From assembly GCA_948505485.1 (NCBI GenBank), contig CAOPQH010000088.1, positions 1 through 5,379 on the forward strand: a stretch of 5,379 nt of DNA, written 5' to 3'. Under the pieces are notes generated by a model, which saw nothing but the letters and a program-made list of their open reading frames with translations, ran no database searches and was not told the DNA's origin. Position numbers and translations under genes: made by a program. Of the stretch, positions 1 to 5,379 are shown one piece after another; within the stretch, counting starts at the first letter, position 1; each line of letters opens with the position of its first letter. Origin of the DNA: an uncultured Clostridia bacterium (GTDB lineage Bacteria > Bacillota > Clostridia > TANB77 > CAG-508).

Positions 1-1173
1 TTCTAGCCATACTTGCTCACAAGGTTCTAAGACTACAATTCCTTTTAGTTTTACATTAAATTCACTATCTAATATTTCTGAATTATAGTTATTATCTTCT
101 GCTATATATATTCCTGCTTCTTCTATATATTTTATGTTTTTATATTTAAAGTCTACTTTTTTATCTTTGTTTGCGTCTATTACTCCATAATTGTTTTCAT
201 TTTTTGCTATATATATTCCATTTGAAGTTTGCTTTAAATCGTCATATTCTGGTTGTAGTGTTACTTTACCTTTCTCGTTCATTACTCCATATTTTTGGTC
301 TTTAACAAATATTATTCCAGAGTCTGTAGATAATATTTGTTTTACTTCATCAAATCCTGTTGTTATTACATCTTCTGCTTTATTGTTTACTACTTTTTTA
401 CTATTTCCTACTTTTACAACAAACCAATTTGTTCCTACTACTTTGTCTATTCCATCATAATTATTTTCTAGTATTTGTTTTTTGTTATAATCTATTATTC
501 CATATTTTCCTTCTTTGGTAACAGTTATATATCCTGTTTTATAGTCATCTCCTAAGTTTGTTATTTCTTTATAATTTGGCTCTATTATTGTATTTCCTTT
601 TGAATCTAATAAACCATATCTATCTTCTTTTTTTACTAAAATGCTGTTTTCAATACCTTTTAAAGCTTTGATTTCGTCATATTCTATTCCTGTTAATAAT
701 GTGCCTGATATATCTAATAACCCATATTTTCCGTCTTTTTGTATTTTTAATGCATTAGCATCATACCATACATTATTTTTTTCATCATAATTTTCTATAG
801 CCTCTATGTTTGTGTATTCTGTCCAAATTTCTTCATTTTTGCTATTTAACGCTTTTGTTTTGTATTCTGATGTTTCTTCATTTACATCATATACACACAA
901 AAATATATCTTTTTTATTGTTAGGAATTACTATCATTTCACTATATGATGGCTCTATTACTATGTTTCCATTTGAATCTATAACTCCCCATTTATTATCT
1001 TTGTATAAAGTAAAATAACTTACACTACTTATTTTTCCTTTATCTTTTCCTTGTGTTAATGCATTTTTTATTATTATTATAAACATTGCTAACACTATTA
1101 TTGCTAATATTACTGCAAATACTTTTTTTAAATTTAATTTTGGCTCTGAATTATATCTTTTACCTCTTCCCAT
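1..1173 (-). CDS. WG-repeat protein, N-terminally membrane anchored (partial, C-terminus beyond window)
   Basis: The frame is open without a stop for 391 codons from the ATG at 1173-1171 to the left edge, so the C-terminus is missing. Residues 1-17 are basic (MGRGKR..., KLNLKK), followed by a single hydrophobic helix at about 18-35. This predicts a cytoplasmic N-terminus and an exported C-terminal part, with no signal peptidase site seen. The exported part is built of repeats with the pattern [K/R/N]-aromatic-G-[V/L/I]-[I/L/M]-[D/N], then G(K/N)-hydrophobic and P-x-Y. Aromatic-Gly pairs lie at W62-G63, Y150-G151, Y186-G187, Y224-G225, Y295-G296 and Y329-G330. Degenerate copies occur near 259-263 and 362-368, giving a period of about 34-38 residues. 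This is the WG (KWG Leptospira-type) repeat family, which has a beta-rich fold and is generally thought to mediate binding; no enzymatic motif is visible. The start is fixed by a GGAGG site 6 nt upstream. Own promoter and an upstream terminator suggest an independent unit. Substrate or partner cannot be inferred. Confidence 0.9.
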   Translation of the reverse strand, partial: MGRGKRYNSEPKLNLKKVFAVILAIIVLAMFIIIIKNALTQGKDKGKISSVSYFTLYKDNKWGVIDSNGNIVIEPSYSEMIVIPNNKKDIFLCVYDVNEETSEYKTKALNSKNEEIWTEYTNIEAIENYDEKNNVWYDANALKIQKDGKYGLLDISGTLLTGIEYDEIKALKGIENSILVKKEDRYGLLDSKGNTIIEPNYKEITNLGDDYKTGYITVTKEGKYGIIDYNKKQILENNYDGIDKVVGTNWFVVKVGNSKKVVNNKAEDVITTGFDEVKQILSTDSGIIFVKDQKYGVMNEKGKVTLQPEYDDLKQTSNGIYIAKNENNYGVIDANKDKKVDFKYKNIKYIEEAGIYIAEDNNYNSEILDSEFNVKLKGIVVLEPCEQVWLE

Positions 1174-1179
1174 TTTATT

Positions 1180-1184
1180 CCTCC
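1180..1184 (-). promoter_or_regulatory. Ribosome binding site of the WG-repeat gene
   Basis: The minus strand reads GGAGG, then the 6-nt spacer AATAAA, then ATG at 1173. This perfect Shine-Dalgarno core at ideal distance settles the start codon of the partial gene. Confidence 0.9.
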
Positions 1185-1205
1185 GTAAATTTATTTTACA
1201 TTTAT

Positions 1206-1235
1206 ACTATATCATATATTTTATAAAAATTACAA
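1206..1235 (-). promoter_or_regulatory. Sigma-A-type promoter of the WG-repeat gene
   Basis: On the minus strand a -35 box TTGTAA (1235-1230) is followed by an 18-bp spacer and a -10 box TATAGT (1211-1206). A TG dinucleotide lies one base upstream of the -10 (TGATATAGT), an extended -10 element that would compensate for the weaker -35. Transcription would begin near 1199, leaving a leader of about 26 nt that ends with the ribosome binding site. The promoter sits immediately downstream of the terminator of the preceding gene, which supports separate transcription. Predicted by eye from consensus only. Confidence 0.65.
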
Positions 1236-1245
1236 GTGGTTACGG

Positions 1246-1287
1246 AAAAAAGCAAAAAAACCTCCCACCAAGGTTTTTTTGCTTTTT
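1246..1287 (-). terminator. Intrinsic terminator of the Ig-like gene, possibly bidirectional
   Basis: There is a perfect 17-bp stem (1247-1263 with 1271-1287) around a 7-nt loop. Read on the minus strand the 3' arm is AGG, seven T, GC and five T, with one more T at 1246, so a U-rich 3' end follows the base of the hairpin. It lies 51 nt beyond the TGA stop of the Ig-like gene. The A-tract and T-tract are both in the stem, so it could also stop plus-strand transcription, although no plus-strand gene is seen here. Confidence 0.88.
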
Positions 1288-1338
1288 ACATTTTTTTCAT
1301 ACTACTATTATACGCTTTAAAGAGTAATAATCCAGATA

Positions 1339-2580
1339 TCACTCATAAGATACATAAATTGAATCCATTGCACAAGAATGCAATTTTTCCCCATTAAACT
1401 CAAAATAATAATTATAATTAATTTCAAATCTGTATCTTTTAATTTCTGTTGAACCATATAGTAAATTAATATTCAACTGATCTGGTTCAACAATCTTTAA
1501 TGTGTTATAGTCATAAATTGCTTCGGTCTTAATATCTTTTAAATCCGGATATTCTCCTTCCTTAATTGTTCCTCCTTGATAAGTACACATAATTGAATCC
1601 GGATATAAAACTTCAGCATCAACTTCAACTATTTCTACTCGTAACGTTGTAGAAAATCCTTCATATGTTATTTCTTTTACTGCATATCTTTTACCATTAT
1701 CTTCTACAACTTTTCCTTCTCCTACTGTAAATTCGTTAAATTTTAATCTTTTTTCCATGCCATCACTATATTTAACAATTGTTATTACAGTATATTCATT
1801 AACAAATCCAAGTGTTACATCTTGATTTGAAGTTGTATTATTTAACGGAAGCTTTCCTTCGAATTCTGCAGTTATACCTATAGGCTGCTTTGTTTGCGAA
1901 GGTGTTGTAGGTGAAGGTGTTGCTGTGCTGGTCGGTGCAGGTGTTAACGAAGGCTTCGGTGTTTTTGTACCAATCGGTGCTTTCGTTTGCTGTACGTCTG
2001 AAGTTTCCGGCGGTCTTGTTGGTGGTTTCGCCGTAATAGTAGGCACCGGTGTAGCAGGCTTTAGTGTTTCCGAAGGTTTTCGTGTAGCTGGCGGTGTGAC
2101 TGGAACACTGGGTGTCTGCTTTGCCCCTTCAGATTGTACAGGTATAGGAGGTATTTGCGTCACACCACCCTGCGGTGGCTGTGTTGCAATTACAGTCGGC
2201 GTTGTTTTCGGCTCCGATGTACTCGGAGTTTTTATTACTACCTTTTTTGCCTGTTTCTTAACAGTAATTTTTACTGTTTTTTTCTGTTTGTTTTTTTGGG
2301 CAGTAACGGTGATTTTCACTTTACCTGCCTTTTTTCCTTTAACAACTCCTTTGGAACTCACTGTCGCAATCTTCTTATTAGAAGATTTGAACTTGCACTT
2401 CATATTTGTCTTAATTTTGATAGTGCCTTTCACTGTGACAGTTTTTGGTGAAGTTACCTTCAGTTTCTTTGTTGCCGCTTCTGCTCCATTTGATACAGAG
2501 CTAAAAAGCATAATAAAGCCCATTACTACTGCAAGCAACCGTCCTCTTTTGTTTAATGTGTTGTTAATTAAGTTCCTCAT
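1339..2580 (-). CDS. Secreted multi-domain bacterial Ig-like protein with Pro/Thr-rich linker
   Basis: 413 residues, complete, ATG to TGA. A Sec signal peptide is clear: basic n-region (R2, K11, R12, R14), hydrophobic core at about 15-29, and a signal peptidase I site after A33-E34-A35 or A36. Residues 38-109 match a Big_2-type Ig-like domain, with the hallmark SSNKKIATVS, then G-V-V-K-G and AGKVKITVTA. Residues about 118-235 form a linker very rich in Pro and Thr, typical of wall- or matrix-spanning spacers. Residues about 236-320 look like a second Ig-like module (VKYSDG followed by ITYEG), and 322-413 like a third, more divergent one (CTYQGGTIKEG). I see no LPXTG motif, SLH repeat, lipobox, C-terminal membrane helix or catalytic motif, so it is probably secreted or non-covalently wall-associated. 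Proteins of this layout are common in Lachnospiraceae-like Clostridia. CCG, ACG, GCG, TCG and AGC codons occur in the linker but are rare in both neighbours, hinting at a different origin. The precise role is unknown; adhesion or surface structure is an inference. Confidence 0.88.
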   Translation of the reverse strand: MRNLINNTLNKRGRLLAVVMGFIMLFSSVSNGAEAATKKLKVTSPKTVTVKGTIKIKTNMKCKFKSSNKKIATVSSKGVVKGKKAGKVKITVTAQKNKQKKTVKITVKKQAKKVVIKTPSTSEPKTTPTVIATQPPQGGVTQIPPIPVQSEGAKQTPSVPVTPPATRKPSETLKPATPVPTITAKPPTRPPETSDVQQTKAPIGTKTPKPSLTPAPTSTATPSPTTPSQTKQPIGITAEFEGKLPLNNTTSNQDVTLGFVNEYTVITIVKYSDGMEKRLKFNEFTVGEGKVVEDNGKRYAVKEITYEGFSTTLRVEIVEVDAEVLYPDSIMCTYQGGTIKEGEYPDLKDIKTEAIYDYNTLKIVEPDQLNINLLYGSTEIKRYRFEINYNYYFEFNGEKLHSCAMDSIYVSYE

Positions 2581-2588
2581 AACTTAAT

Positions 2589-2597
2589 CTCCTTTCT
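2589..2597 (-). promoter_or_regulatory. Ribosome binding site of the Ig-like gene
   Basis: The minus strand reads AGAAAGGAG, then an 8-nt spacer ATTAAGTT, then ATG at 2580. Only this start also gives an intact signal peptide n-region. Confidence 0.88.
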
Positions 2598-2600
2598 GTG

Positions 2601-2621
2601 AGCAAGAAATTACTTCTCGCT
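2601..2621 (-). other. Leader hairpin just upstream of the Ig-like gene's ribosome binding site
   Basis: In the minus-strand transcript AGCGAGAA can pair with TTCTTGCT (8 pairs, one of them G-U) around a 5-nt loop. The base of the hairpin is 3 nt from the AGAAAGGAG ribosome binding site, so the site itself stays unpaired. It may stabilise the mRNA or keep the ribosome site open. Structure seen by eye; function inferred. Confidence 0.4.
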
Positions 2622-2637
2622 TATTTACGTTACACTA

Positions 2638-2649
2638 GAGTTAAAACTC
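2638..2649. repeat. Short palindrome in the leader of the Ig-like gene
   Basis: GAGTT, a 2-bp centre and AACTC form a 12-bp palindrome. It would start a couple of bases downstream of the predicted transcription start near 2651, a position where a repressor operator is plausible. It is short enough in A/T-rich DNA to be chance. Confidence 0.25.
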
Positions 2650-2657
2650 ACGTATAC

Positions 2658-2686
2658 ATTTTACCAAAAAATGGATATTATGTCAA
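2658..2686 (-). promoter_or_regulatory. Near-consensus sigma-A promoter of the Ig-like gene
   Basis: On the minus strand TTGACA (2686-2681, a perfect -35) is followed by exactly 17 bp and TAAAAT (2663-2658, 5 of 6 matches to the -10). Start of transcription would fall near 2651, giving a leader of about 70 nt with the palindrome and hairpin listed separately. The -35 box straddles the loop and 3' arm of the inverted repeat at 2669-2707, so the same DNA probably serves as the end signal for spoIIE and the start signal for this gene. Confidence 0.72.
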
Positions 2687-2707
2687 ATTTTTTCATAATA
2701 TCCATTT
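2666..2707 (-). terminator. Inverted repeat, likely the spoIIE terminator
   Basis: AAATGGATATTATG (2669-2682) and CATAATATCCATTT (2694-2707) are perfect complements, a 14-bp stem with an 11-nt loop. On the minus strand the 3' arm runs into six T (2671-2666), the layout of a Rho-independent terminator, starting 32 nt past the spoIIE TAA. The stem has only four G/C pairs, so it may be leaky. Because a promoter -35 box lies inside it, an alternative or additional role is a dyad operator for a regulator of the downstream Ig-like gene. Confidence 0.62.
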
Positions 2708-2739
2708 ATAAAATCAATTTCCAATATTTGTAAATTATA

Positions 2740-5178
2740 TTATTGTTTCTTGTTAAACCTACAAACTATTAAGCTCATGTCGTCTTTGGCTATTCCGTAA
2801 TTGTTATCTATTGCCTCACTTAACACCAAATCTGCAATTTTTTGTGTGTTTTCTGTTTCTAAATCTTCTAATAAATATTTAAGCCATAACTCTTTATTTT
2901 TATATTCCACATTTGAATCTATTACACCATCACTACACATTACTATTATGTCATTATTTTCTATATCTTTATCATATGTTGTTAAACTAATATTATCTAT
3001 TAACCCTGCTGGCAATGATAGTGACTTTATTAATTGTACTTTCTTTTTGTTTTTAATGTATGTTGGTGCTGCTCCATTTTTTATAAACTCTATATTACCT
3101 TTGTATAAATCTATAATTGCTATATCTAAAGTTGCAAAAACTTCACTATTTGTATTTAATATTGTAGTATTAATTAATTCTATTGACTCATCTTTATTAA
3201 ACCCTGATTTTAACAATCTTTCTAACATATCTATTGCAGTTTTACTACTATTGCTAGCCTCTTTACCTGAGCCCATTCCATCACTTATTGCTATTAAATA
3301 TTTTCCATCTTTTAGTCTTATTTTTAGAGTATTATCTCCTGATATTTCGCTTTTATTTTTAGTTGCCTGTGCTGTTCCTATTACTATGTTATATTTATTG
3401 TCTGATAAAAATGCAATTGATTCATCATCTTCATAATTTAGTATTATTTTTTCTCCTAATACTTTTGTTAATATATCTTGTATAATAGATATTTTCTTTT
3501 GATCAATTTCTTGTGCTTCTTTATCTAAATATAAACTTATTAAGTATCTCTCATCTTTCTTTTTATTTATAGATATCTCTTTTATATATATTTCTCTTTG
3601 GTTTAGTAATAAAGTTATTTGCTTTTTCTCGTTTTCAAATTCTTCTTGCTTTTGTATATCTTCTTCTAAATTTGTTGCTATATTAGATATTGCTTTTGAT
3701 ACACTACCTAGCTGTGTTTGTATATTTTTATTTTTTTCTTCTAATTTTTTAGTCCATATAAAATCATTTTTACTTACTTTATATGAATAATTTATAGCTT
3801 TAACTATTTGCTGTATGTTTTCTTCTAAATATTTACTAATATCTTCATCATCAAATCCTATTATATAGTTATTATGATTTGCAAATGCTTTTAATAAGTC
3901 TTTTCTTGTTATTCTTTGATTTGTTATTAGTAAATTAAATAAATCGTCTAAAATTTCATTTTCTGTATTAGAAAGGTCTTCATATAATATGTTCTCTTGT
4001 AAGTTATCTAAAGAGTTTAGTAATTCAGTAATAAAAATTTGCTTATTTTTATCTATAACCTCATCTTCTGTAACAGCTGTTGCTGCTACTTCGTTATATG
4101 AATCTGCAATATCTTTAATTGCATCAGATACTGTATTTAGTTTGTTTACTGCTTCTTTACTTTTATTTAAAGCTCTGTCTGGAAATACTGGTAATAAATT
4201 TTTGCTATTAATAAATTCTTCTATATTTATTGTAATACTTTTTGGAATTGCAAGTAGACCTATTGATGCAATTAGTATTTCTTTAAATAGTATTAAATCT
4301 GATGTAGTTCCATTTGCTACATATGCCAAAACTCCATTTCCTACTATAAACCCTACTATTACGCCTATTTTTCCAAATCTATTTAATATTCCTGCTACCA
4401 TTCCAGATAGTGCATATGCTGCAATCATTATTGGCTCTGTTCCTGTAATTACTCCTAGTGTTGTTCCAATTGTAACTCCTGTTGTTGTTCCTACTAATAT
4501 TCCATTTTTCCAGCCTAGTATTAATACTATTAATATGCTTAATATATTTTTAACTGAAAATCCTAAAATATGTAACTCCCCAAAGCTTGCAACTGCTATT
4601 GCTATTAATAGACTTGCTCCTATTACCTCTTCTATTGAAAATAGTTTGTTTTCTCTTATGTTTTGCATAACTACTATAGAGTTAACAAATATTTTATAAA
4701 ATACAAATGCTATAATTGCTGAAGATATACTTGCTAATGTGTCATATACTGTGAAGTTTGTTAATATTGCTTGTACTAAATTTATTACAAGTGTTGCTAT
4801 AATTAGGTTTTTTCCAACTTTTATTTTTTCGTTTCTGTTTTCTTCGTTATATATTGGTTTAAATATGAACATGCTTACCATTAATACTAATAGTGTTATA
4901 ATAAAACTTAAAATTCCGTTTACTCCAAATCCTATGGCATTTCCTATTAGCCCACATATTGTTATTCCTATAATTGGTATGTTATTTGCTAAACATGCTG
5001 CTATTATGGATAAACTGAATATTGAAGATTCTTGTCCTATTCCTATTGTTGATATCATTAGTGTTAGTATGCATATGATTATATTATTTTTTGTAAATAT
5101 GTTTGTGATTATTTTTCTTTTTTCTATGCTCTTTTCTTGTTCTACATTATTTACATTGTTTTCAATGTTTTGAAACAT
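2740..5178 (-). CDS. spoIIE: Stage II sporulation protein E, membrane-bound PP2C-type serine phosphatase
   Basis: 812 residues, close to the usual length of about 800-830. In the family, SpoIIE dephosphorylates the anti-anti-sigma factor SpoIIAA, releasing sigma-F in the forespore; in Bacillus subtilis it also associates with the polar septum through FtsZ. Residues about 31-314 hold roughly ten hydrophobic membrane segments. Residues about 315-595 are the cytoplasmic regulatory/linker region, Lys/Glu-rich and coiled-coil-like near 470-525. Residues about 600-808 are the phosphatase domain: SGD (D615), ISDGMGSGKEA (D633), TLDIAIIDL (D685), CSDGVID (D750) and KDDMS (D799). The spacing D615 to D633 (18) and D750 to D799 (49) equals that of the B. 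subtilis metal-binding aspartates D610/D628 and D746/D795 as I recall them, so the enzyme should be active. The ATG at 5178 is chosen over the in-frame GTG at 5187, because that GTG lies within the ribosome binding site. Codon use is strongly A/T-biased. No spoIIE-adjacent cell-division or tilS/hpt/ftsH gene follows within the window. Confidence 0.96.
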   Translation of the reverse strand: MFQNIENNVNNVEQEKSIEKRKIITNIFTKNNIIICILTLMISTIGIGQESSIFSLSIIAACLANNIPIIGITICGLIGNAIGFGVNGILSFIITLLVLMVSMFIFKPIYNEENRNEKIKVGKNLIIATLVINLVQAILTNFTVYDTLASISSAIIAFVFYKIFVNSIVVMQNIRENKLFSIEEVIGASLLIAIAVASFGELHILGFSVKNILSILIVLILGWKNGILVGTTTGVTIGTTLGVITGTEPIMIAAYALSGMVAGILNRFGKIGVIVGFIVGNGVLAYVANGTTSDLILFKEILIASIGLLAIPKSITINIEEFINSKNLLPVFPDRALNKSKEAVNKLNTVSDAIKDIADSYNEVAATAVTEDEVIDKNKQIFITELLNSLDNLQENILYEDLSNTENEILDDLFNLLITNQRITRKDLLKAFANHNNYIIGFDDEDISKYLEENIQQIVKAINYSYKVSKNDFIWTKKLEEKNKNIQTQLGSVSKAISNIATNLEEDIQKQEEFENEKKQITLLLNQREIYIKEISINKKKDERYLISLYLDKEAQEIDQKKISIIQDILTKVLGEKIILNYEDDESIAFLSDNKYNIVIGTAQATKNKSEISGDNTLKIRLKDGKYLIAISDGMGSGKEASNSSKTAIDMLERLLKSGFNKDESIELINTTILNTNSEVFATLDIAIIDLYKGNIEFIKNGAAPTYIKNKKKVQLIKSLSLPAGLIDNISLTTYDKDIENNDIIVMCSDGVIDSNVEYKNKELWLKYLLEDLETENTQKIADLVLSEAIDNNYGIAKDDMSLIVCRFNKKQ

Positions 5179-5184
5179 TAATAC

Positions 5185-5190
5185 CACCTC
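5185..5190 (-). promoter_or_regulatory. Ribosome binding site that decides the spoIIE start
   Basis: The minus strand reads GAGGTG (5190-5185), a 6-base match to the anti-Shine-Dalgarno complement, followed by GTATTA and the ATG at 5178. The upstream in-frame GTG (5187-5185) is part of this site and so cannot itself be the start with a usable ribosome site. Confidence 0.88.
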
Positions 5191-5209
5191 TTAACTTTTA
5201 ATTAGTTAA
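5191..5209. repeat. Small inverted repeat at the predicted spoIIE transcription start
   Basis: TTAACT (5191-5196) and AGTTAA (5204-5209) are inverted copies around a 7-bp centre, spanning the predicted start of transcription and leader. Arms are only 6 bp and A/T-rich, so chance is possible. Confidence 0.2.
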
Positions 5210-5210
5210 C

Positions 5211-5243
5211 ATTTTAATGCTTGTCTTTTGATTTTTTTGTCTT
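5211..5243 (-). promoter_or_regulatory. Candidate spoIIE promoter with long 21-bp spacer
   Basis: On the minus strand TAAAAT (5216-5211) is a good -10 box giving a start near 5204 and a leader of about 26 nt. No -35 box exists at 17 bp, but AAGACA (5243-5238, 4 of 6 to TTGACA) lies 21 bp upstream. The B. subtilis spoIIE promoter, activated by Spo0A~P, also has an unusually long (21-bp) spacer. AAAAGACAA occurs twice on this strand (5245-5237 and 5229-5221), 16 bp apart, where activator sites could be; neither matches the Spo0A box TGNCGAA well. The second copy ends 4 nt upstream of the -10. Confidence 0.4.
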
Positions 5244-5266
5244 TTTTGGTATGCTAACTCAAAAAA

Positions 5267-5334
5267 GTTTTTTATCTTTTGTGATATATTTTTATTTTTT
5301 GTTTTTGTTTTTTTCTTTTTTTGATTTTTATTTT
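5267..5334 (-). other. A-rich tract upstream of spoIIE
   Basis: The plus strand is almost all T with scattered G, A and C, so the minus strand is A-rich with repeated A-tracts of 4-7 bases. No open reading frame, RNA gene or stable hairpin is seen. Such tracts are often curved and can act as upstream promoter (UP) elements. If the distal promoter at 5330-5358 is used, this would be an unstructured A-rich leader. Confidence 0.4.
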
Positions 5335-5358
5335 ATTATATTTTGGTAAAAATTACAA
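5330..5358 (-). promoter_or_regulatory. Possible distal minus-strand promoter upstream of spoIIE
   Basis: On the minus strand TTGTAA (5358-5353) is followed by 17 bp and TAAAAT (5335-5330), with a start near 5323. The 12-mer TTGTAATTTTTA covering the -35 box is identical to that of the WG-repeat promoter at 1235-1224. In DNA this rich in A/T such matches arise easily, and it would imply a leader of about 145 nt for spoIIE, so the call is weak. Confidence 0.3.
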
Positions 5359-5379
5359 TATTTTGCGATGAAAAATTTA

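Noticed and set aside
191..460. 89-codon plus-strand open frame opposite the WG-repeat gene
   Set aside because: Antisense to regularly repeated WG units; no ribosome binding site and no recognisable protein.
1893..2230. Repeated short GGTG/CGGTGT-like units on the plus strand as a DNA repeat array
   Set aside because: They are explained by the low-complexity Thr-Pro linker codons of the Ig-like protein; spacing is irregular and there are no conserved repeat-spacer units as in CRISPR.
1925..2587. 220-codon plus-strand open frame antisense to the Ig-like gene
   Set aside because: It is the complement of the signal peptide, Big_2 and Pro/Thr-linker codons, which gives a Gly/Val/Phe-rich low-complexity translation. 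It has no ribosome binding site at its start, and the minus-strand gene has clear domains.
2801..3436. 211-codon plus-strand open frame opposite the phosphatase domain
   Set aside because: Lies entirely over the conserved PP2C motifs of spoIIE, with Ser/Leu-rich content expected from antisense and no recognisable family.
3989..4699. 236-codon plus-strand open frame opposite spoIIE
   Set aside because: Shadow of the spoIIE membrane and linker region; A/T-rich antisense of hydrophobic helices is itself hydrophobic. No promoter or ribosome binding site supports it.
5256..5273. AACT...AGTT plus A6/T6 possible terminator hairpin upstream of spoIIE
   Set aside because: The stems are very short, almost purely A-T and overlap each other; nothing like the stable stems at 1247-1287 or 2669-2707.
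5361..5373. TTTTGCGATGAAA resembling a Spo0A box
   Set aside because: It lacks one base of TTTTGTCGAAA and lies about 150 bp upstream of the likely spoIIE start, too far and too imperfect to claim.

Overview
The window looks like chromosomal DNA from a low-GC, endospore-forming Gram-positive bacterium, most likely an uncultured or poorly known member of the Clostridia. The evidence is an intact SpoIIE sporulation phosphatase, strong GGAGG-type ribosome binding sites, heavy use of AAA, ATA and TTA codons, and A/T-rich intergenic DNA. I cannot place it to genus. All three supported genes lie on the minus strand, so reading along transcription goes from high to low coordinates.

Region by region, in transcription order. 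(1) 5379-5179: an A/T-rich leader with no gene, holding candidate promoter elements for spoIIE. (2) 5178-2740: spoIIE, 812 residues from the preferred ATG, with a multi-spanning membrane N-terminus, a central regulatory/coiled-coil region and a C-terminal PP2C-type phosphatase domain with all four expected acidic metal-binding positions. (3) 2739-2581: a compact intergenic region in which a 14-bp inverted repeat (likely the spoIIE terminator) physically overlaps a near-consensus sigma-A promoter (TTGACA, 17 bp, TAAAAT) for the next gene. (4) 2580-1339: a secreted 413-residue protein with a signal peptide, one Big_2-like Ig domain, a Pro/Thr-rich linker of about 118 residues, and probably two more Ig-like modules. 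Its composition is visibly less A/T-rich than its neighbours. (5) 1338-1174: a strong 17-bp-stem terminator followed directly by a promoter. (6) 1173-1: the N-terminal 391 residues of a membrane-anchored WG-repeat protein that continues off the left edge.

Each gene seems to be its own transcription unit: every intergenic gap holds a recognisable promoter, and both gaps between genes hold a terminator. SpoIIE controls forespore-specific sigma-F activation. The other two genes encode envelope-facing proteins with no sequence evidence of a link to sporulation. I found no CRISPR array, insertion sequence, RNA gene or plausible defence system. The most noteworthy points are the terminator/promoter overlap after spoIIE, the compositional contrast of the Ig-like gene, and the start-codon correction for spoIIE.
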